Positions 37,856 to 50,342 of a DNA stretch of 64,000 nt are shown piece after piece. The translations under genes were made by a program, and so were the position numbers. The notes beneath the pieces were generated by a model, which searched no databases, was not told the DNA's origin, and was given only the letters and a program-made list of their open reading frames with translations. This stretch comes from Maylandia zebra. Lineage: Eukaryota > Chordata > Actinopteri > Cichliformes > Cichlidae. Within the stretch, counting starts at the first letter, position 1; the number at the start of each line of letters is the position of its first letter. The stretch lies in contig NC_135170.1 of the NCBI RefSeq assembly GCF_041146795.1, positions 30,987,533 through 31,051,532 on the forward strand, written 5' to 3'.

Positions 37856-40318
37856 TTTATTTGCCCAAATACTTGAACTACAAGGACATAAGAACACCCT
37901 CAGCTATATAAAACATCAAATTCTGTCAATTTGTCAGCAGTACAAACTTGTAAAGCTTTGCTGTTTTAGATATCTCTATAAACCAACATAAGGGAGAGAA
38001 GAAACAACTAAAACAGGCGAATTTAACCAAAAATTCTCCCCCGTGAGTGAAAGACTCACTGGCCTTTGAAACCACAGATGAGGGCTTGCCAAAATAAAAG
38101 TACTAACAAAACAATAAGCACTCGATACAAAAACAGTATTTACAGAAAATTACAGTTGCTTTTTTTTTTTTGTCTTTTTTAACCCCAAGTCCACTGGCAA
38201 CTCAGTTTCCTAATTCCCTTTTACAAACTTTCATCATTCAAAAAGGAAATGCTTTGCTTTTCCCTCCCCCAGTTATTTAAATAGTCCACGCTGGTTTTAT
38301 TTCAGTCTGTGATGAGATTCAAAATGGTCAAAATAAACCCATTATTAACAGATTATTAATAGTTGCCATGTACTTAATCTGTCTGGAGACCCAAAAACAC
38401 AGTCACATAAGCCCATTTTTAGGTTTTCAATGACATGACCGCAAAGACCTTTGGAGAAAAAAAATAAAATAAAAGATTTAACAATATCTACATTCATGGT
38501 GTTGGTATGATGTCCCCGCACAGGCACATACATGCACACTGCTGTCACGTCATGGTATGCAACTAAACGGCAAAAACAACACACATTAAAGCAAAGAAAC
38601 ACGCAAACGCCCTCATATATACAAAGTTCTGTGCATGCATGCACACAAACTCACACAGAGGGACAGATTTACAATAAGTGCACGCTTTTTTTGGGATAAG
38701 CATCAGAACAGAACCCATGTGGATTACAGTCAATACTATTAAAACTCGGAAATAAAAATGGACGAGTCCATTCAGCTCAACACCCACGACGAGTCCAGAT
38801 AGATCAAAACACAACTGCTCACAATTAAAAACAAACCTGGTAGCAAATCGCAATTGAACTGTAAATGAAATGGAAAGCAACAGTTCTGAAGAAAAAGAAA
38901 AGCATATTTAACGTTGCTTTTAAAAACAGAGTCAGACTGAGCTTTAAATATGGACAAGTGTTGCAATTAATAATTACAACCTGCTCAATGAACTGAGTAA
39001 GAACTGTTAAGACTGATCGACAACAACACGTCAGTTTGGATAAATGAGATTTTTCAGTGACAGACACATGGCAATGTGCAATGTCCTGAAAAGTAATCAA
39101 CCCCCATTGGACCTTTATGTTTTATACTGGAACCATAACGGCTAATCCGGCTTTATAACTCTTTTACGGCCAAGTTAAAACAATCCCTGTAAACCAACCT
39201 AAATTAAGTCCCAATATAAAACTAAACTGTTTACACAGTTTGACACTACGTTCTAAATCTGGAAGCCCAAACAGCTAGGTAGACATGAAAAGCACCAGCA
39301 TGCAATCGCAGTCTTGTGTTTTAGATTCGTGTTTAATCTAGACAGAATCTAGCTGAGGGAATATTCCATCACGCCAAGGCTTAGATGAAGTCGATGTCAG
39401 TTCTGTGTTGAAAAGCTTTACAACACACCCCAAAAGATGCAGTCTGTTAACTTCCAATAAATGTTGCTATGCCTCCTTACATCCCGATGTGTGTGAAAAG
39501 GTCCAACTGAATCCTTGTTGAAAAGCAATAAAACATGAAAAATCCAAGGATTGAATACTTTATAGGCAGTGTAAATTTCAAATGAAAAAACATGGGTATG
39601 TAACAAACTCTCAAATTTTCCAGCGACAAAAAAAAAAAAAGACATTCATAATGGCTTGATTTTTTTTTTGTTTTTCCTGAAAAAAATACCACCTCTTTAA
39701 GAACCAAATCATAAAATCTACATCGTAAGTCGAGGACAACACAACAATGTTGTGAAAAAAAAAAAGAAAAAAAAAGATTAAATGAAAATCTTTTGTAGAG
39801 TGCAATTTTCCAGTACCCCGCATACCCTCCCCCCTGCCCACCTTCAGGTGATCCACCGTACTGTGTTCTTTGGCTCAGCCTGTTCACAACTCAAGCCACC
39901 TGTCCTTAACTAATCATCGGAATAACAAAAATAAAAGACTGAACGGGTAATCAATTACCCAACACATTAAAACTCTAACCTTAAACCACTGAAGCTGCAA
40001 GTCAAGATTGAAACCAGTGCAGAAATGTTCATGACATCACCAAACCAGTGGGATGCTGTTTTTGGCATACTGTCAGTGGCCCGTGCTGTGAGATGACTAC
40101 TACGCTGGGGATGGAATTGAACTGATTTCCAGATAGGGGCAGGGTCTCTCCTGTACAGATCGCCAGTACAGCAACATAAAGTGGGTGAGTGTGAAATGGA
40201 TGAGGCAATGCAGAGGCTCCCTCTGGTGGTGGGAGGAGAGCAGGGTTGGCACAGTGGCAGAGCTCCCTGGACTCTTGGCTCAGCTCAGCGCTGCTCAGTT
40301 TGTCAGTGATGGCGCGTT
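37856..40318 (-). other. ubtf: ubtf 3' untranslated region (probable)
   Basis: There is no conserved coding sequence downstream of the ubtf stop codon. A minus-strand AATAAA (TTTATT on +) is at 37856-37861, about 2.46 kb from the stop. Long 3' UTRs are usual for ubtf. Several A/T homopolymer runs occur, including at 38160-38171 and 39629-39641. Confidence 0.45.
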
Positions 40319-43300
40319 TCAGTCTGAATCAGAGTCTGACGACCCCTGTGAGTTCGACTCACTGCTGCTGTCCTCCGACTTGTTCTCCTTGTCGTCTGCT
40401 TCGTCGTCCTCTTCGTCGTCTTCATCGTCGTCGTCCTCCTTCTTTAAACAAAAAGAAATATATACACGCATTTTCAGCAAAAACTCAAAACCACTGGTTG
40501 CAACTATCTCATGTATCTGAGCAGAGAAAACACTCACGTCATCATCATCCTCATCGTCCTCACTGGAAGAGTCGCCTTCACTGGAAGCTTTCTCCTGCTC
40601 ATCGTCGTCGTCATCCTCCTCATCGTCGTCGTCATCATCCTCGTCCTCCTCCGTATCCTGCAACAAGTGATCCCCCCCTTTCAGATAATGCTAATAACAT
40701 GACTATAAAAAATTTAAGTTTCTGCTCAACTCAGCTCCAAGACAGTAAACAAAGAAACAAGTCTGTACTCACAGATTTCTTGGCCTTTGCCTTGGGGCCT
40801 CCTGGTTTTGCTGTAGTTCTTCTTTTCTGAATGATTTGCGAAATAATAGATCATTAAAATATATCAAAAACAGATATTGCAATTTCAGCTGTTTGTAAAT
40901 GCTAGCTGTTACAAATCAAAAACATTCCTCACTTGTGAATTATATTCTTTGTAAGTGTTTCTCTCTTGCGAAGACAAACTCTGTGGAAAGACGGAAATAG
41001 ATTTTTCCAAATGTCTCAAAAACATCTTGCCTCCCCCCCCCCCCCCCATCCATTAAATTCTTCTTACAGCGAGCCACTGTTCCAGTTGGACTTTGTACTG
41101 CCTTTGCTTCTCCTCAGCAATCTTCTTGTAGCGGTCCTTGTCCTTCAGTGGTAACCTCTGCCAGCGGCTGCCAATCTCAGCCATCCGCTCTTTCATTGGG
41201 AGATGATTCAGCTCTCCATTGGACAGCATCTCCTGAGAGAACTTCTGATATCCATTTCTAGAGTCAAAGTAAAAGGAGAAAAAAAAAAAAAAGTCAGGCC
41301 TTCGAATTGGCTAAATCAGGCAGCACAGATGAGCTGAATGTCGCAAACTTACGATGGCGGTTTCTTGGGTTCACCCTCAAATTTCATCTTCTTCCCTGAG
41401 GCAATGGCAGCAGCAGGCGAGCGCATCTCACTTACTTCTCTCTGTTGAGGACAGGTAAATCAACATTTAGCTCTCACTGGTTTCATATAGAGAAACAGGA
41501 GATTTTATTGAGACTGTGTCCTAACCTCATATCTTTTCTGGTCTTCTGCTGCCTTTTTGATCCACATAATCTTCTCTTTTTTCTCCATGGTGCTCCAGGT
41601 TCCTTCCATTGCTTTCTGTGCCTTTGGCCGGTCGTTCTGCAAACCACATACAGGCATTAAATCCATTCCTGGGTATGTTATCTGTGTTTCCAGCACTCTG
41701 TCATCAACAGCATTACACATCTGTAGCTCATTGTTAACATCAGCATGATTATTAAGTAAATTTCTATTCACAAAAACATCCAAATATTTTAACGATTTGC
41801 TATTATACTGAATAATGTGGGCTAAAATACAACAGCTAGTTTGTGGATACCTTAAATCTGGCCAGGTAGTCGCCTATAACACTCTGCTGCCAGATGTCTT
41901 GTGCATTTTTGGGCGGATCTGGGAGTCGACTGCGGTCCTCTTTTTCCTTCTTCTCCGATTCTGCCTTCAACACCGATTCTAAGCGCTTAAACTTCTCCTA
42001 AATCATTAGAGAAATCCAGCACATCACAAAATAATTGAAAAATCCCACTTTCAGAATAACCTTTGAACTTGAAAGCCTACCGATGCGGCATTTCTGTTCC
42101 ATAAACTAACACGTTACCTTCTTCTTATCTGGCAGCTCGTTCCACATGCGAGCAAGAAGTCTTGTGATCTCACTGTCAGCGAGGTCTGGCCGCTCCTGCT
42201 GCAGTTTGGGACGTTTCTCCTCAGCAAATATGAACATGGCTGAAATGGGTCTTTTGGGTTTTTCTGGATTTGCCTGCAAGTTCCACGTGAGAATATCAGA
42301 ATAATACATGAAAGCATCTATGTAAATACAAATCTAACTGTAAAGCACACCTGAATTTAAAATTCTTATTAAAATGTTATTGCATTATGCTGCAGTTTTC
42401 TCTTTCTGTACCTCTGAAAAACAGACCGATTGGCTCTCTGAACAGTTTCGCACAAATATATTTTCCTTGGCTTCATACCTTTCCGTGTTAGGTGAACATG
42501 TAAAAAGCTACACTATATATCAGAAAATAACACGGAACAAAATCTGACTCGAGGACATATTGCATTGCTACACTGACAAGTTGTGTTTTTCTTAAATGAC
42601 TGCATCATTATCAAAAACATAAAAAGTTGCTGTATTCTGGGACATACGTTTGCTTTAGAGTTTTTCTTTTTAGATGCGGGACTATTGGCTCCAGTGCTTT
42701 TCTTAAAACCAGTCTTCGCCTCACCCAAGACCCGCTGCTGCTCCTCCTCTGATATACTCTACAGATGCACAGCAAATAAACCACACATAAGAAACACTTC
42801 CAGTAAAAACAAAACATGTAAACAATGTTTGAGACTTACACTGAGAAATCTGTTCATCTCAATTTCATACTCTTTTTTCCTCTGAAAGAAAAAAAAGACA
42901 AAAAAAAAGTGACAATTTAGATAAACTTGCTTTATTTATTGACTTTTTCCTCTCGGTTATTCATGATTCTCAAGTCACCTGTTCGCAGCGTTTTTGGTAG
43001 GCGTCCTTTTCACCCTGCTTTAGCAGCTTCCACCGCTGACTACACATCACCATACGCTCTGTGCTGGGAACGTCCTTCATGCTCGACATTAGCTCCGCAC
43101 AGAACATCGAGTAACCGTTTCTGAAAGCATTCAAACACCACATGTTAAAACCAAATATCTCGCAAGGGCAGTGACTCCCTCCCTCAGATGTGTCAGGAGA
43201 GTATTTGTAGCCGTGACTCACGGAGGTGGTTTGTCAGGACGTCCGTCAGATTTGTCCTTCAGGTGCCTCTCTGCCTTGGTCAGGGTGGACTTTACGATGT

Positions 43301-45027
43301 CTTCCTGAGTCATATTTAACTCCGGATGCTGTTGGATGTATTCACGCATCGTCTCCTGGAAGATCGCAAAAAATCCTCAGTTAAAAATTATTTTCTTTTG
43401 TCATCTTTTGTCATCTAAGGCAACCACACACTGATTCTTGTCTCACCTCATACTGCTTCTGCTGTTCCAGCGACTTGGTGATCCATTTGAGCCTCTTTTT
43501 GTCAGAAAGCTGCGTCCACTGTTTGCCAAGACTATCTTTAATGTCTTTGGTGGTCGCCTGGGTGAGACACAGAAAAAGTTAAAATCTCTGAAAGCGGCTA
43601 AAAGTTGCATTCTGTTTTGTTGCGCAGCTAAACTCACATCAGGGTGCAGCTTGAGGAAGGCCTTCTTTTCGTGGTTGTACCACAACTGTTGGGGCGTCTT
43701 GGGCTTTTCTGGTACATTTGAGCCTTTTTTGGCCATGCTCTCCACCAGGTCTGGATGCTCTTCCCTGTTTAGGCATCATAAAAAACGTATTAAACAGGTA
43801 TTATGCATTTTAGGCTTATGTGTTATGACTAGTTTAAAAAAATAAAGTAGTAAATCATCTCACCTGAACTTCATCATACTTTGAACAAATGTTTCCTTAT
43901 CTCGTAAGAAGTCGTCAACATATTTTTTCTGTAGTTATGAAAAGAAACGTTATTTTTCCAAGGATATTTTTTAGGAAAAAAAACAAAAAACATGATGGTC
44001 AAAACAGTGGTGTTCGTCTTTGACTGACCTTCTTTTTATCAGGCAGCTCCCGATACTTCTTAGATAGGATTTTAGTGAGGTCCAGGTTGCTCATCTCAGG
44101 GTGCAGCTTTGCATACTTGGCCCTCTTCTCCATAAAGAAACGGAAGTATGGAGTCAAAGGCTTCTTGGGGAAATCTGGGTGTTTCTGCATTTGTGGGAGG
44201 GAAAGGGGACGGAATTACTTAAGCCTTGAACTCCACTAACACAACTGGCAGGCCATAAAATCATGTGAATGTTGACTTGAATTCACCTTTATTTTCTTGC
44301 CCTTGTATGGGTTCTTTATGTAGTCTTGAGCATCAACTATCAATTCTGTCAGGGTCCTGAATTTACGAATCTGTGTTTGGCAGGAAAACAAAACGGAGAA
44401 ACTCAGAAGACTTGACTTAACAGAACAATCTGACTTGGAGAAAAATCGATACAAATCAACTCACCTCTTTCGACACCACCTGCCATTTCTGCTTGCACAT
44501 CTCAGCTGTGTAGGAATTGAAAGCAACTTTCTGCCAGTCCAGGTGGGACTCTGATGTTTTGTATTTAGTCAGGTCTTTCTGTGGAAGAGCCACTTTCATG
44601 GCCTCCAGCAGTCTTAAAAGGTCATCCTGCGCCCATACTGTGAAAATGTTAAAAGAGAGAGAGAGAAGAAAGACATAAAAATCACAAAGGAAAAAAACAG
44701 ATCTGCCCAAAATGTCTTTCAAATTATACATCCTTTTGTGTATTCTGACAAGAAAATGTTTTAATTACTATTCTATTCTTACTGTTGGCTTACTATTGGT
44801 AAACCATATATTCTAATCTAATCGGAATCAAACATTCAGTTTTAATTGCTGTAATTCTTAGAAGAACTAGTACATTAATCACGTTTAATACTAAGGTCTT
44901 AATATACAAGGTTATGTAAAGTGCTGCCTTGCCATGATTAATCTACATATCAACTCTGTTCAGAAAAACTTGATTTAGCAAAAAACCCACCTTGGTCTTG
45001 TGTCGTTGCCTCCATTTCTCCATTCAT
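40319..45027 (-). CDS. ubtf: Upstream binding transcription factor UBF (RNA polymerase I)
   Basis: UBF is an HMG-box architectural protein of the nucleolus that opens rDNA chromatin and supports pre-initiation complex formation with SL1. Twenty coding exons: 45027-44991, 44637-44465, 44370-44287, 44184-44029, 43928-43864, 43764-43638, 43557-43447, 43355-43222, 43120-42979, 42881-42840, 42758-42648, 42273-42118, 41997-41851, 41636-41526, 41441-41353, 41257-41068, 40980-40933, 40826-40773, 40657-40538, 40441-40319. Phases agree, giving 739 residues (human UBF1 764). The dimerisation region is residues 1-100 ([20 protein letters not shown]). Six HMG boxes begin near residues 104, 187, 292, 398, 473 and 558, with cores [75 protein letters not shown] and [15 protein letters not shown]. 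The tail is Asp/Glu/Ser-rich (about 660-739), ending SDSDSD. The translation start in exon 2 matches the MNGE start of mammals. Confidence 0.97.
41031..41047. repeat. Poly-C run (G-run in ubtf pre-mRNA)
   Basis: About 15 consecutive C on the + strand, about 20 bases past the donor of the ubtf exon ending at 41068. In the transcript it is a G-run, a motif known to influence donor use. Confidence 0.85.
43447..43557 (-). other. ubtf: ubtf 37-codon cassette exon (UBF1/UBF2 switch)
   Basis: A phase 0/0 exon of 111 nt encoding [14 protein letters not shown]...KQYE, the second half of HMG box 2. In mammals, skipping of the equivalent 37-codon exon yields UBF2, which is weaker in rDNA activation. 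The exon length and phases here would allow the same switch. Whether it is skipped in fish cannot be seen from genomic DNA. Confidence 0.7.
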
Positions 45028-45051
45028 TTGCGGATATTCTGTCTTGGATCT

Positions 45052-47469
45052 GCGAAAAAAAAAAAATCCCATAAGATTATTTAAAAGCATATCTTTTATA
45101 TATCGACTTCAATCAAGAACCAATCAGCAGTTTATAATATACATATTCGTGTATATTACCTTTAACCAGTTCGTGATCTTTAAAAATAGTAATTAATGTT
45201 ATTTTGTTTTATTTGTATAAATGGGCTTAATTACCAATTAATGTGGCTAATTCTTCATATAAAAGTAATAATGACGAGTCAAAGTCGTTAAATTTAAATT
45301 TGGCTCGACATAATGGTTTATGTTCATTACACCGCCCCTTAAACGTTTACGCTACATGGTGAGACATAGGCTATTGCTTGTGACGGCTTCAAATCTCAAA
45401 TAACACTGCGGAGGGCTTCAACTAGCACATCTAGCTACGACAACAGGAGTCTCCGTCGAGCAAATTTTGCCAACCGGAATTTGGCGTATTAGTACTGTCC
45501 TTATTCCACAACAAAAGTATCGTGGACACACAGGAGCGACCATTTTCTCGCCTGGTCCGCTCAGTAATGGAGGATTTTCTGTCGGAGCTGAGGTTGGGGA
45601 GGATCCACGGAAGGAGGAAGCGAATGGACGTGGACGGACGGGCAGCTGTAGGCGACCAGCTGACCACGGACGAGGGATCTGCTTTCGGTCTCCGAGAAAG
45701 GGGAATGGTAGCTTGGAAGCACTGCAGCCAAATGCGCCACTCGACAGAGGCGCCTCATCACCGTTGGGCGCTGATCTAGCTCCGCCACGCAAAACCTATA
45801 ATCTTCTCCTCGTAGTGTTAACTGAGACCGGAGCGATGAAATCGAAAATAACATTCGTTTACAGTAAAGAAATGTGTTTTAAGGCTATCTGCAGGCCGTT
45901 TTTATTCAAGTTATAGGCGTTTCAGAGTGGGATTTGCTAGCAAAATCCAGAGCATTCTTCAGCGAGGCGTAACCGAGCTGTGTTCCAATGATGGCGGCTG
46001 CTCGTTGTTCATCTTGTCCTTGATGGCCCCAGCTCAATGTGGTGTCAACCGTGTGACCTAGCTACATTTAAACGATCGATTTCACCATTTATGTAACTAA
46101 ATAACCTCCACGTTGTATATAAGAAACTCTTGAAACATAAAATCTACCTTAAATTTAATTATTATGACAATATGCGTGATATAAATTTGAGTGTTGAGGC
46201 ATTACACGAGCAAGGACGATTTGACACACCGAATGCGGCTAACATTGGGACATTTTCTTTTAAATATTATTAGCTATGCCTTTTTAAAGGTTATTTAATA
46301 CAAGGCTTTAGGCTTTTTGGCATCTAAGAACAATTTCGTGTCCTGCAGAGTAGACCTGGACCACATTGACATTAGCTGCTGTTTACAACCAATCATCTAA
46401 ATCACGTAACGGTTTTTATTTAGCTGCCTTTAATAAAAAGCAACTAATTTAAATGGTGGACAGCGTAGATGGATTAGTAACAAATTGTAGAAATGCCCGT
46501 AAATATCGTGGTGGCTGGAAAGTCTTGCGGAGGCGCAGGAAGAAAGAAGAAAACGGAAAATGTTTTTAACGGGCAAATGTTATCGCGTCAAACTGATTTT
46601 ATTTTTTTTAAACCACGATTCAGTTTTAACCGTAGCTGCTTACAGTTCCGGTTGCAGTATTGTAGCATTAAACGGCATCTAAAATGGTTAGCTAAAGCTC
46701 CGAGGAAACATGTTAACAAACCGCGGCTGAGTAGCTTCTCTGGCGCGACAAACAGCTCCAGGTCCGCCATGCTTCAGCTCTGCTCTACAAGGAAACCTAC
46801 CGTGACAAGGTCCAATGGCGCACTGCAAACACAGAGAAACGGAGCTTAAAACTAAAGCCAGGGCGTCGCAGACTCCCTTCCCTCGATCCAAAAGCGTTTA
46901 AGCGAGGGCAAGAAGGCGGGTTCTCCGAGCTCGGTCGTCGGAGGTTCTGGGCTAGCCAGTGAGAGAGAGGGGGAGAGAGAGGGCGAGTCTCTGCACGGTG
47001 AGATATTAAACTGAGATCCCTGATGGCTAACCGAGAGAGGCGGCTGGCTGTTCCGCCAACAGCCGCATGGAGGTCTCGGCGCGGAAACCACCGTTTATTC
47101 TCCTACGCAAATACTCCCTGTATAGCAGGAGCAGGCGAGTTTCGATGAAGGGGTTAGCTCAAAATAGTCCTTTTTCGTGTTATTTTGAAAAGAAATTTAT
47201 CACGTTTACCCCGGGGTCTTACGTCCAGTTCCTTCCCCGCTGTTTGGGACAAGAAATTCGGGTATGGCCGCCGTCGTCTGTACCCTACCACCGTCGGTTT
47301 ATTTCGCTACTACAAAGAAGCTGCCGACCGAGGCGCTTTACGAGAAAACAAAAACATGCATTAAATGTATATTTATCGCGTATATATATATTTGGTGGCT
47401 TTTTCGCGGTTTGTTTATCACGTACGCGCATTGTATATTGAAACCGATCGGCTGTTGTGTTGGCTTACC
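45052..47469 (-). other. ubtf: ubtf intron 1 / 5' region
   Basis: Exon 2 starts after a TTTTCGCAG acceptor at about 45052. A GC- and CpG-richer patch at 45430-45800 contains long overlapping open frames on both strands with no similarity to any family; it may be an alternative promoter. GATGGCGGCTG (YY1-like) is at 45990-46000. The rest (46040-46850) is AT-rich, then becomes GC-rich again towards 47.5 kb. No coding exon is recognised. Confidence 0.45.
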
Positions 47470-47700
47470 TGTCTCTCAGCGTGAGTCTCGGTGTCGCTGT
47501 GGAGGAAGAAGGGGAGGGTTGAACGATAGCCAGCACTGCGCCGTCGGTCCTGGGCTCCAGTCCCCGCAGAGATGGTCCTTCCCCCCCGCCTCCATCTCAC
47601 TCGCCGTCTCCCTCCACTCAGCGCGCAGCAGCTCTTCTCTCTCCATCCAACCATTTCGCTACGCCGAGACCTCCACATTTTTTCCGATCTCTCAGTTTGA
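47470..47700 (-). promoter_or_regulatory. ubtf: ubtf non-coding first exon and promoter
   Basis: A strong donor CTGAGAGACAG|GTAAGCC (exon end at 47469-47470) closes a CpG- and pyrimidine-rich leader. Immediately upstream is GC-rich sequence with GAGGCGGGG-type and GGAGGGAGAC boxes. Splicing from here to the acceptor before 45052 gives the ubtf transcript. The 5' edge is approximate. Confidence 0.55.
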
Positions 47701-47809
47701 ATACAACCGAGGGCGATTATTTTTACTCCCGCAGGCCGACCCCGTCCCATCTGCAGCGAAGTTTGAACCCACCGAATACTTTATCGGGTCACCGAGAGTG
47801 CAATGAAAG

Positions 47810-48366
47810 CCAACGTTTTACAGGTGATTGTAAAATTCATGCAACTCAATCAACTCACGTTTTTCCCTCAGATTTTTTTATATGAACTTAAAACCGAAAC
47901 TTCACAAATTTTACTTAGAAACGCCAGATTTCCACTTAAAATATAAATATTAAAGTGGTCTATAAAGCAGAAACCGCGCTGTTTCTCGCTGCTCCTAACC
48001 TCTTTTTTGTATATTGTAAGCGGCTGTTTGACAGCTTCATTTTGGTACAGCATGTTTTGCTTTTCAACTCCACCTTGTGTGTTTGTGGGCGGAACCCCCG
48101 GCCATCCAATCCAGGCAGTCCGATTCAGGGAAAACAAATGACTTTCAGGCCCTCGGCCTTGTTAAACCGTGTTGCGTTCCCATGGTGTAGGAAAAACGGG
48201 TATCTTTGCATGTTCAGACAAATGAAGACATGCTTGAATGAATAAGTCACATAGAGCTGATCTTAACTTTACGAAATGTCACATTTACCTATAGAAAACA
48301 AACAAAACTCATTGTAAAGAGGCAGGGGACTTAGCAGTGTGTAATGAATGTTTTTAAAATGTAAGA
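47810..48366. other. Intergenic DNA between ubtf promoter and hAT element
   Basis: No coding sequence or element was recognised in this stretch. Confidence 0.4.
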
Positions 48367-48374
48367 CTCAGAAC

Positions 48375-50334
48375 CAAGGGCGTAGATTTGGTTTTGGCAT
48401 TGGTGGGGACGGATGATTCAACCACTGAACCCTGCCCTGTTTCTTTTTTTCCTTTTTGTCTTTGCTTCTTGATTTAAAAAAAAGGAGAAATATACTTGCC
48501 TACATATGCTATTCTGCATGCTTTTAAACCATTTAAAATGACAGTTCATAGTTTTATATGTGAATTATATAATGTTAAATTACTATTAAACAAATGACTA
48601 AGTATTTTAGGCTTTAGTTTACTTCAGCCATATTCCATATAAATCAGGTATCATACAAACATAAAAATAGCTTCAAATACAGTCATGACAATAAAAGAAT
48701 ATGACTTTAAGAACTTAACAACATTAGTTCAGTTGTAGTACACCAACATCTCTAACACATTAGCACTAAGGGAACACTGAATGACCTGGTGGTTTTTGTC
48801 CATAAAACTACTCATCTAAGATTACCACAAAAGATCTCTCAGCAAAATTATGCAACATTTTAGGCACAATATTGCCCCTATCAAATCAGTGAGCTGGGAT
48901 TTTTTTTTTATTCTAAACATGAACTACTGTTACAGCAACAGACATGGACTACTGGTGCCCCACACAACAACTCAATGTGGACTACGTGAAGGAGCCAAAC
49001 ACATGCCTTCTCCTCTCGTTAACTGAGATAAACTGCTGGCATATTTGTTTTACATCTATACTGTCCAGTCTCCCCTGGTGGACCTTAGCCATCTTTTTAG
49101 TCTTCTGAGAGCACTGAAGCTTCTTTCAGCCTCAGTACATGTGTTTTATCCTCAGATTAAAATTATTATTGTGTGCTTGATGTGCCTCACCTTTGGCCCT
49201 GGCTCTTCCCCTCTGACTGCACTAGGACATATTGCTACCTGATAAAATAACACATGGATTCGTGCCATATAAAAAGTGAGACATGTCAATTCAGATTCTT
49301 TGTCAAATATACACTAATGAATCAATTTACATCAGCAGCCTAACAACTATCATGATAATAAATACTAGTTAATCTATAGCACCAAATCATCAGTCAGTCA
49401 CCTGTGACCTCGCCTCTTCACCTCTGTCCGAGCTACAACATGGCAGAGCTGCCTCTGTCACCTGATGAATAACAGTGAGACATTCCAAATACATGCAGTC
49501 ACACGTGCTTCAAATACAGTAATGAACCACCAAGTCATCATCCAATTTCACCTGTGATTCTTGTATCACCATTACTCTATCACCTGACAAATAGGACATA
49601 CATGACAATAAGAATAAAATGGGGAGCTGCTTCAGTGTTTCTGTCAATTTGTGCAGATCTTGACTCATCAGTAATGTTTGTAGGGTGAGTACATTTTTAA
49701 AACACTTTGTGCAAACTGCACTCCAAGGTGGAATATTTGCAAAATCACGACTACCTCATGATATTTTGTCTCAAAAATTAACCCTATGAATATGTCAGTG
49801 CCATTAGGAAGAAATTATTGTGTCACCAACATTTTAATGTTACACATAAAATTTTTACAGCCTCTGTAAACTAGTATCCTGGCTTGCTCGAGGCTGCCGT
49901 TTTCTCTGACAGTTTCAATCAAAATTAGAAATGCTACTCTGGGAGACTGAGATAACTAATAGTGCTGCCTGTTGTGCAGTTAGTTTCCGAAATACTTTTT
50001 TATATCCAGGTTCTTCCTTTTTGCTGCCATCCTCCTCGCCTCCTTGCAGGTCCTCGCAGCGCAGGCTTGCAGCTGCTAAAACTAAACAGAGCTCCCTGAA
50101 AGGCACAGCCAATCACATTGGCCATATTTGTCACATGAGGCAGGACTCCAGTAGAGAACGTAATTTAACTCTTTCTGCACCGCTGGCTGAATGAGACGTT
50201 GACGGATCGTTTTTTTTTAATCGAGTTTGTTTTTCTTTACTCGAAGAGATCAAATTATTGGTGGGGACAATTGAATAATCGCTGGATATTGGTGGGGACA
50301 TGTCCCTTCCGTCCATGCCAAATCTACGCCCTTG
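48375..50334 (-). mobile_element. hAT-superfamily DNA transposon, 1.96 kb, inactive
   Basis: The ends carry an exact 17-bp terminal inverted repeat CAAGGGCGTAGATTTGG (48375-48391 and, inverted, 50318-50334). The flanks carry a perfect 8-bp target duplication CTCAGAAC (48367-48374 and 50335-50342), diagnostic of hAT. Inside on the minus strand (about 49133-49064) is a peptide EAERSFSALRRLKRWLRST, the conserved hAT C-terminal dimerisation signature. The rest of the transposase is unrecognisable or lost, so the copy cannot move itself. The perfect target duplication suggests a fairly recent insertion. It sits between the ubtf promoter and the slc4a1 3' end. Confidence 0.92.
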
Positions 50335-50342
50335 CTCAGAAC

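Noticed and set aside
40246-40830. 194-codon + strand His/Pro/Arg-rich open frame
   Set aside because: It is antisense to the Asp/Glu-coding exons of ubtf; GAC/GAT repeats read backwards give this composition.
45467-45916. 149-codon + strand open frame (and overlapping minus-strand frames) upstream of ubtf exon 2
   Set aside because: The long frames on both strands reflect GC-rich sequence lacking stops; the translated sequence is unlike any family I know.
47264-47806. 180-codon + strand open frame antisense to the ubtf first exon
   Set aside because: CpG-rich promoter sequence; low-complexity Ser/Pro content and no recognisable domain.
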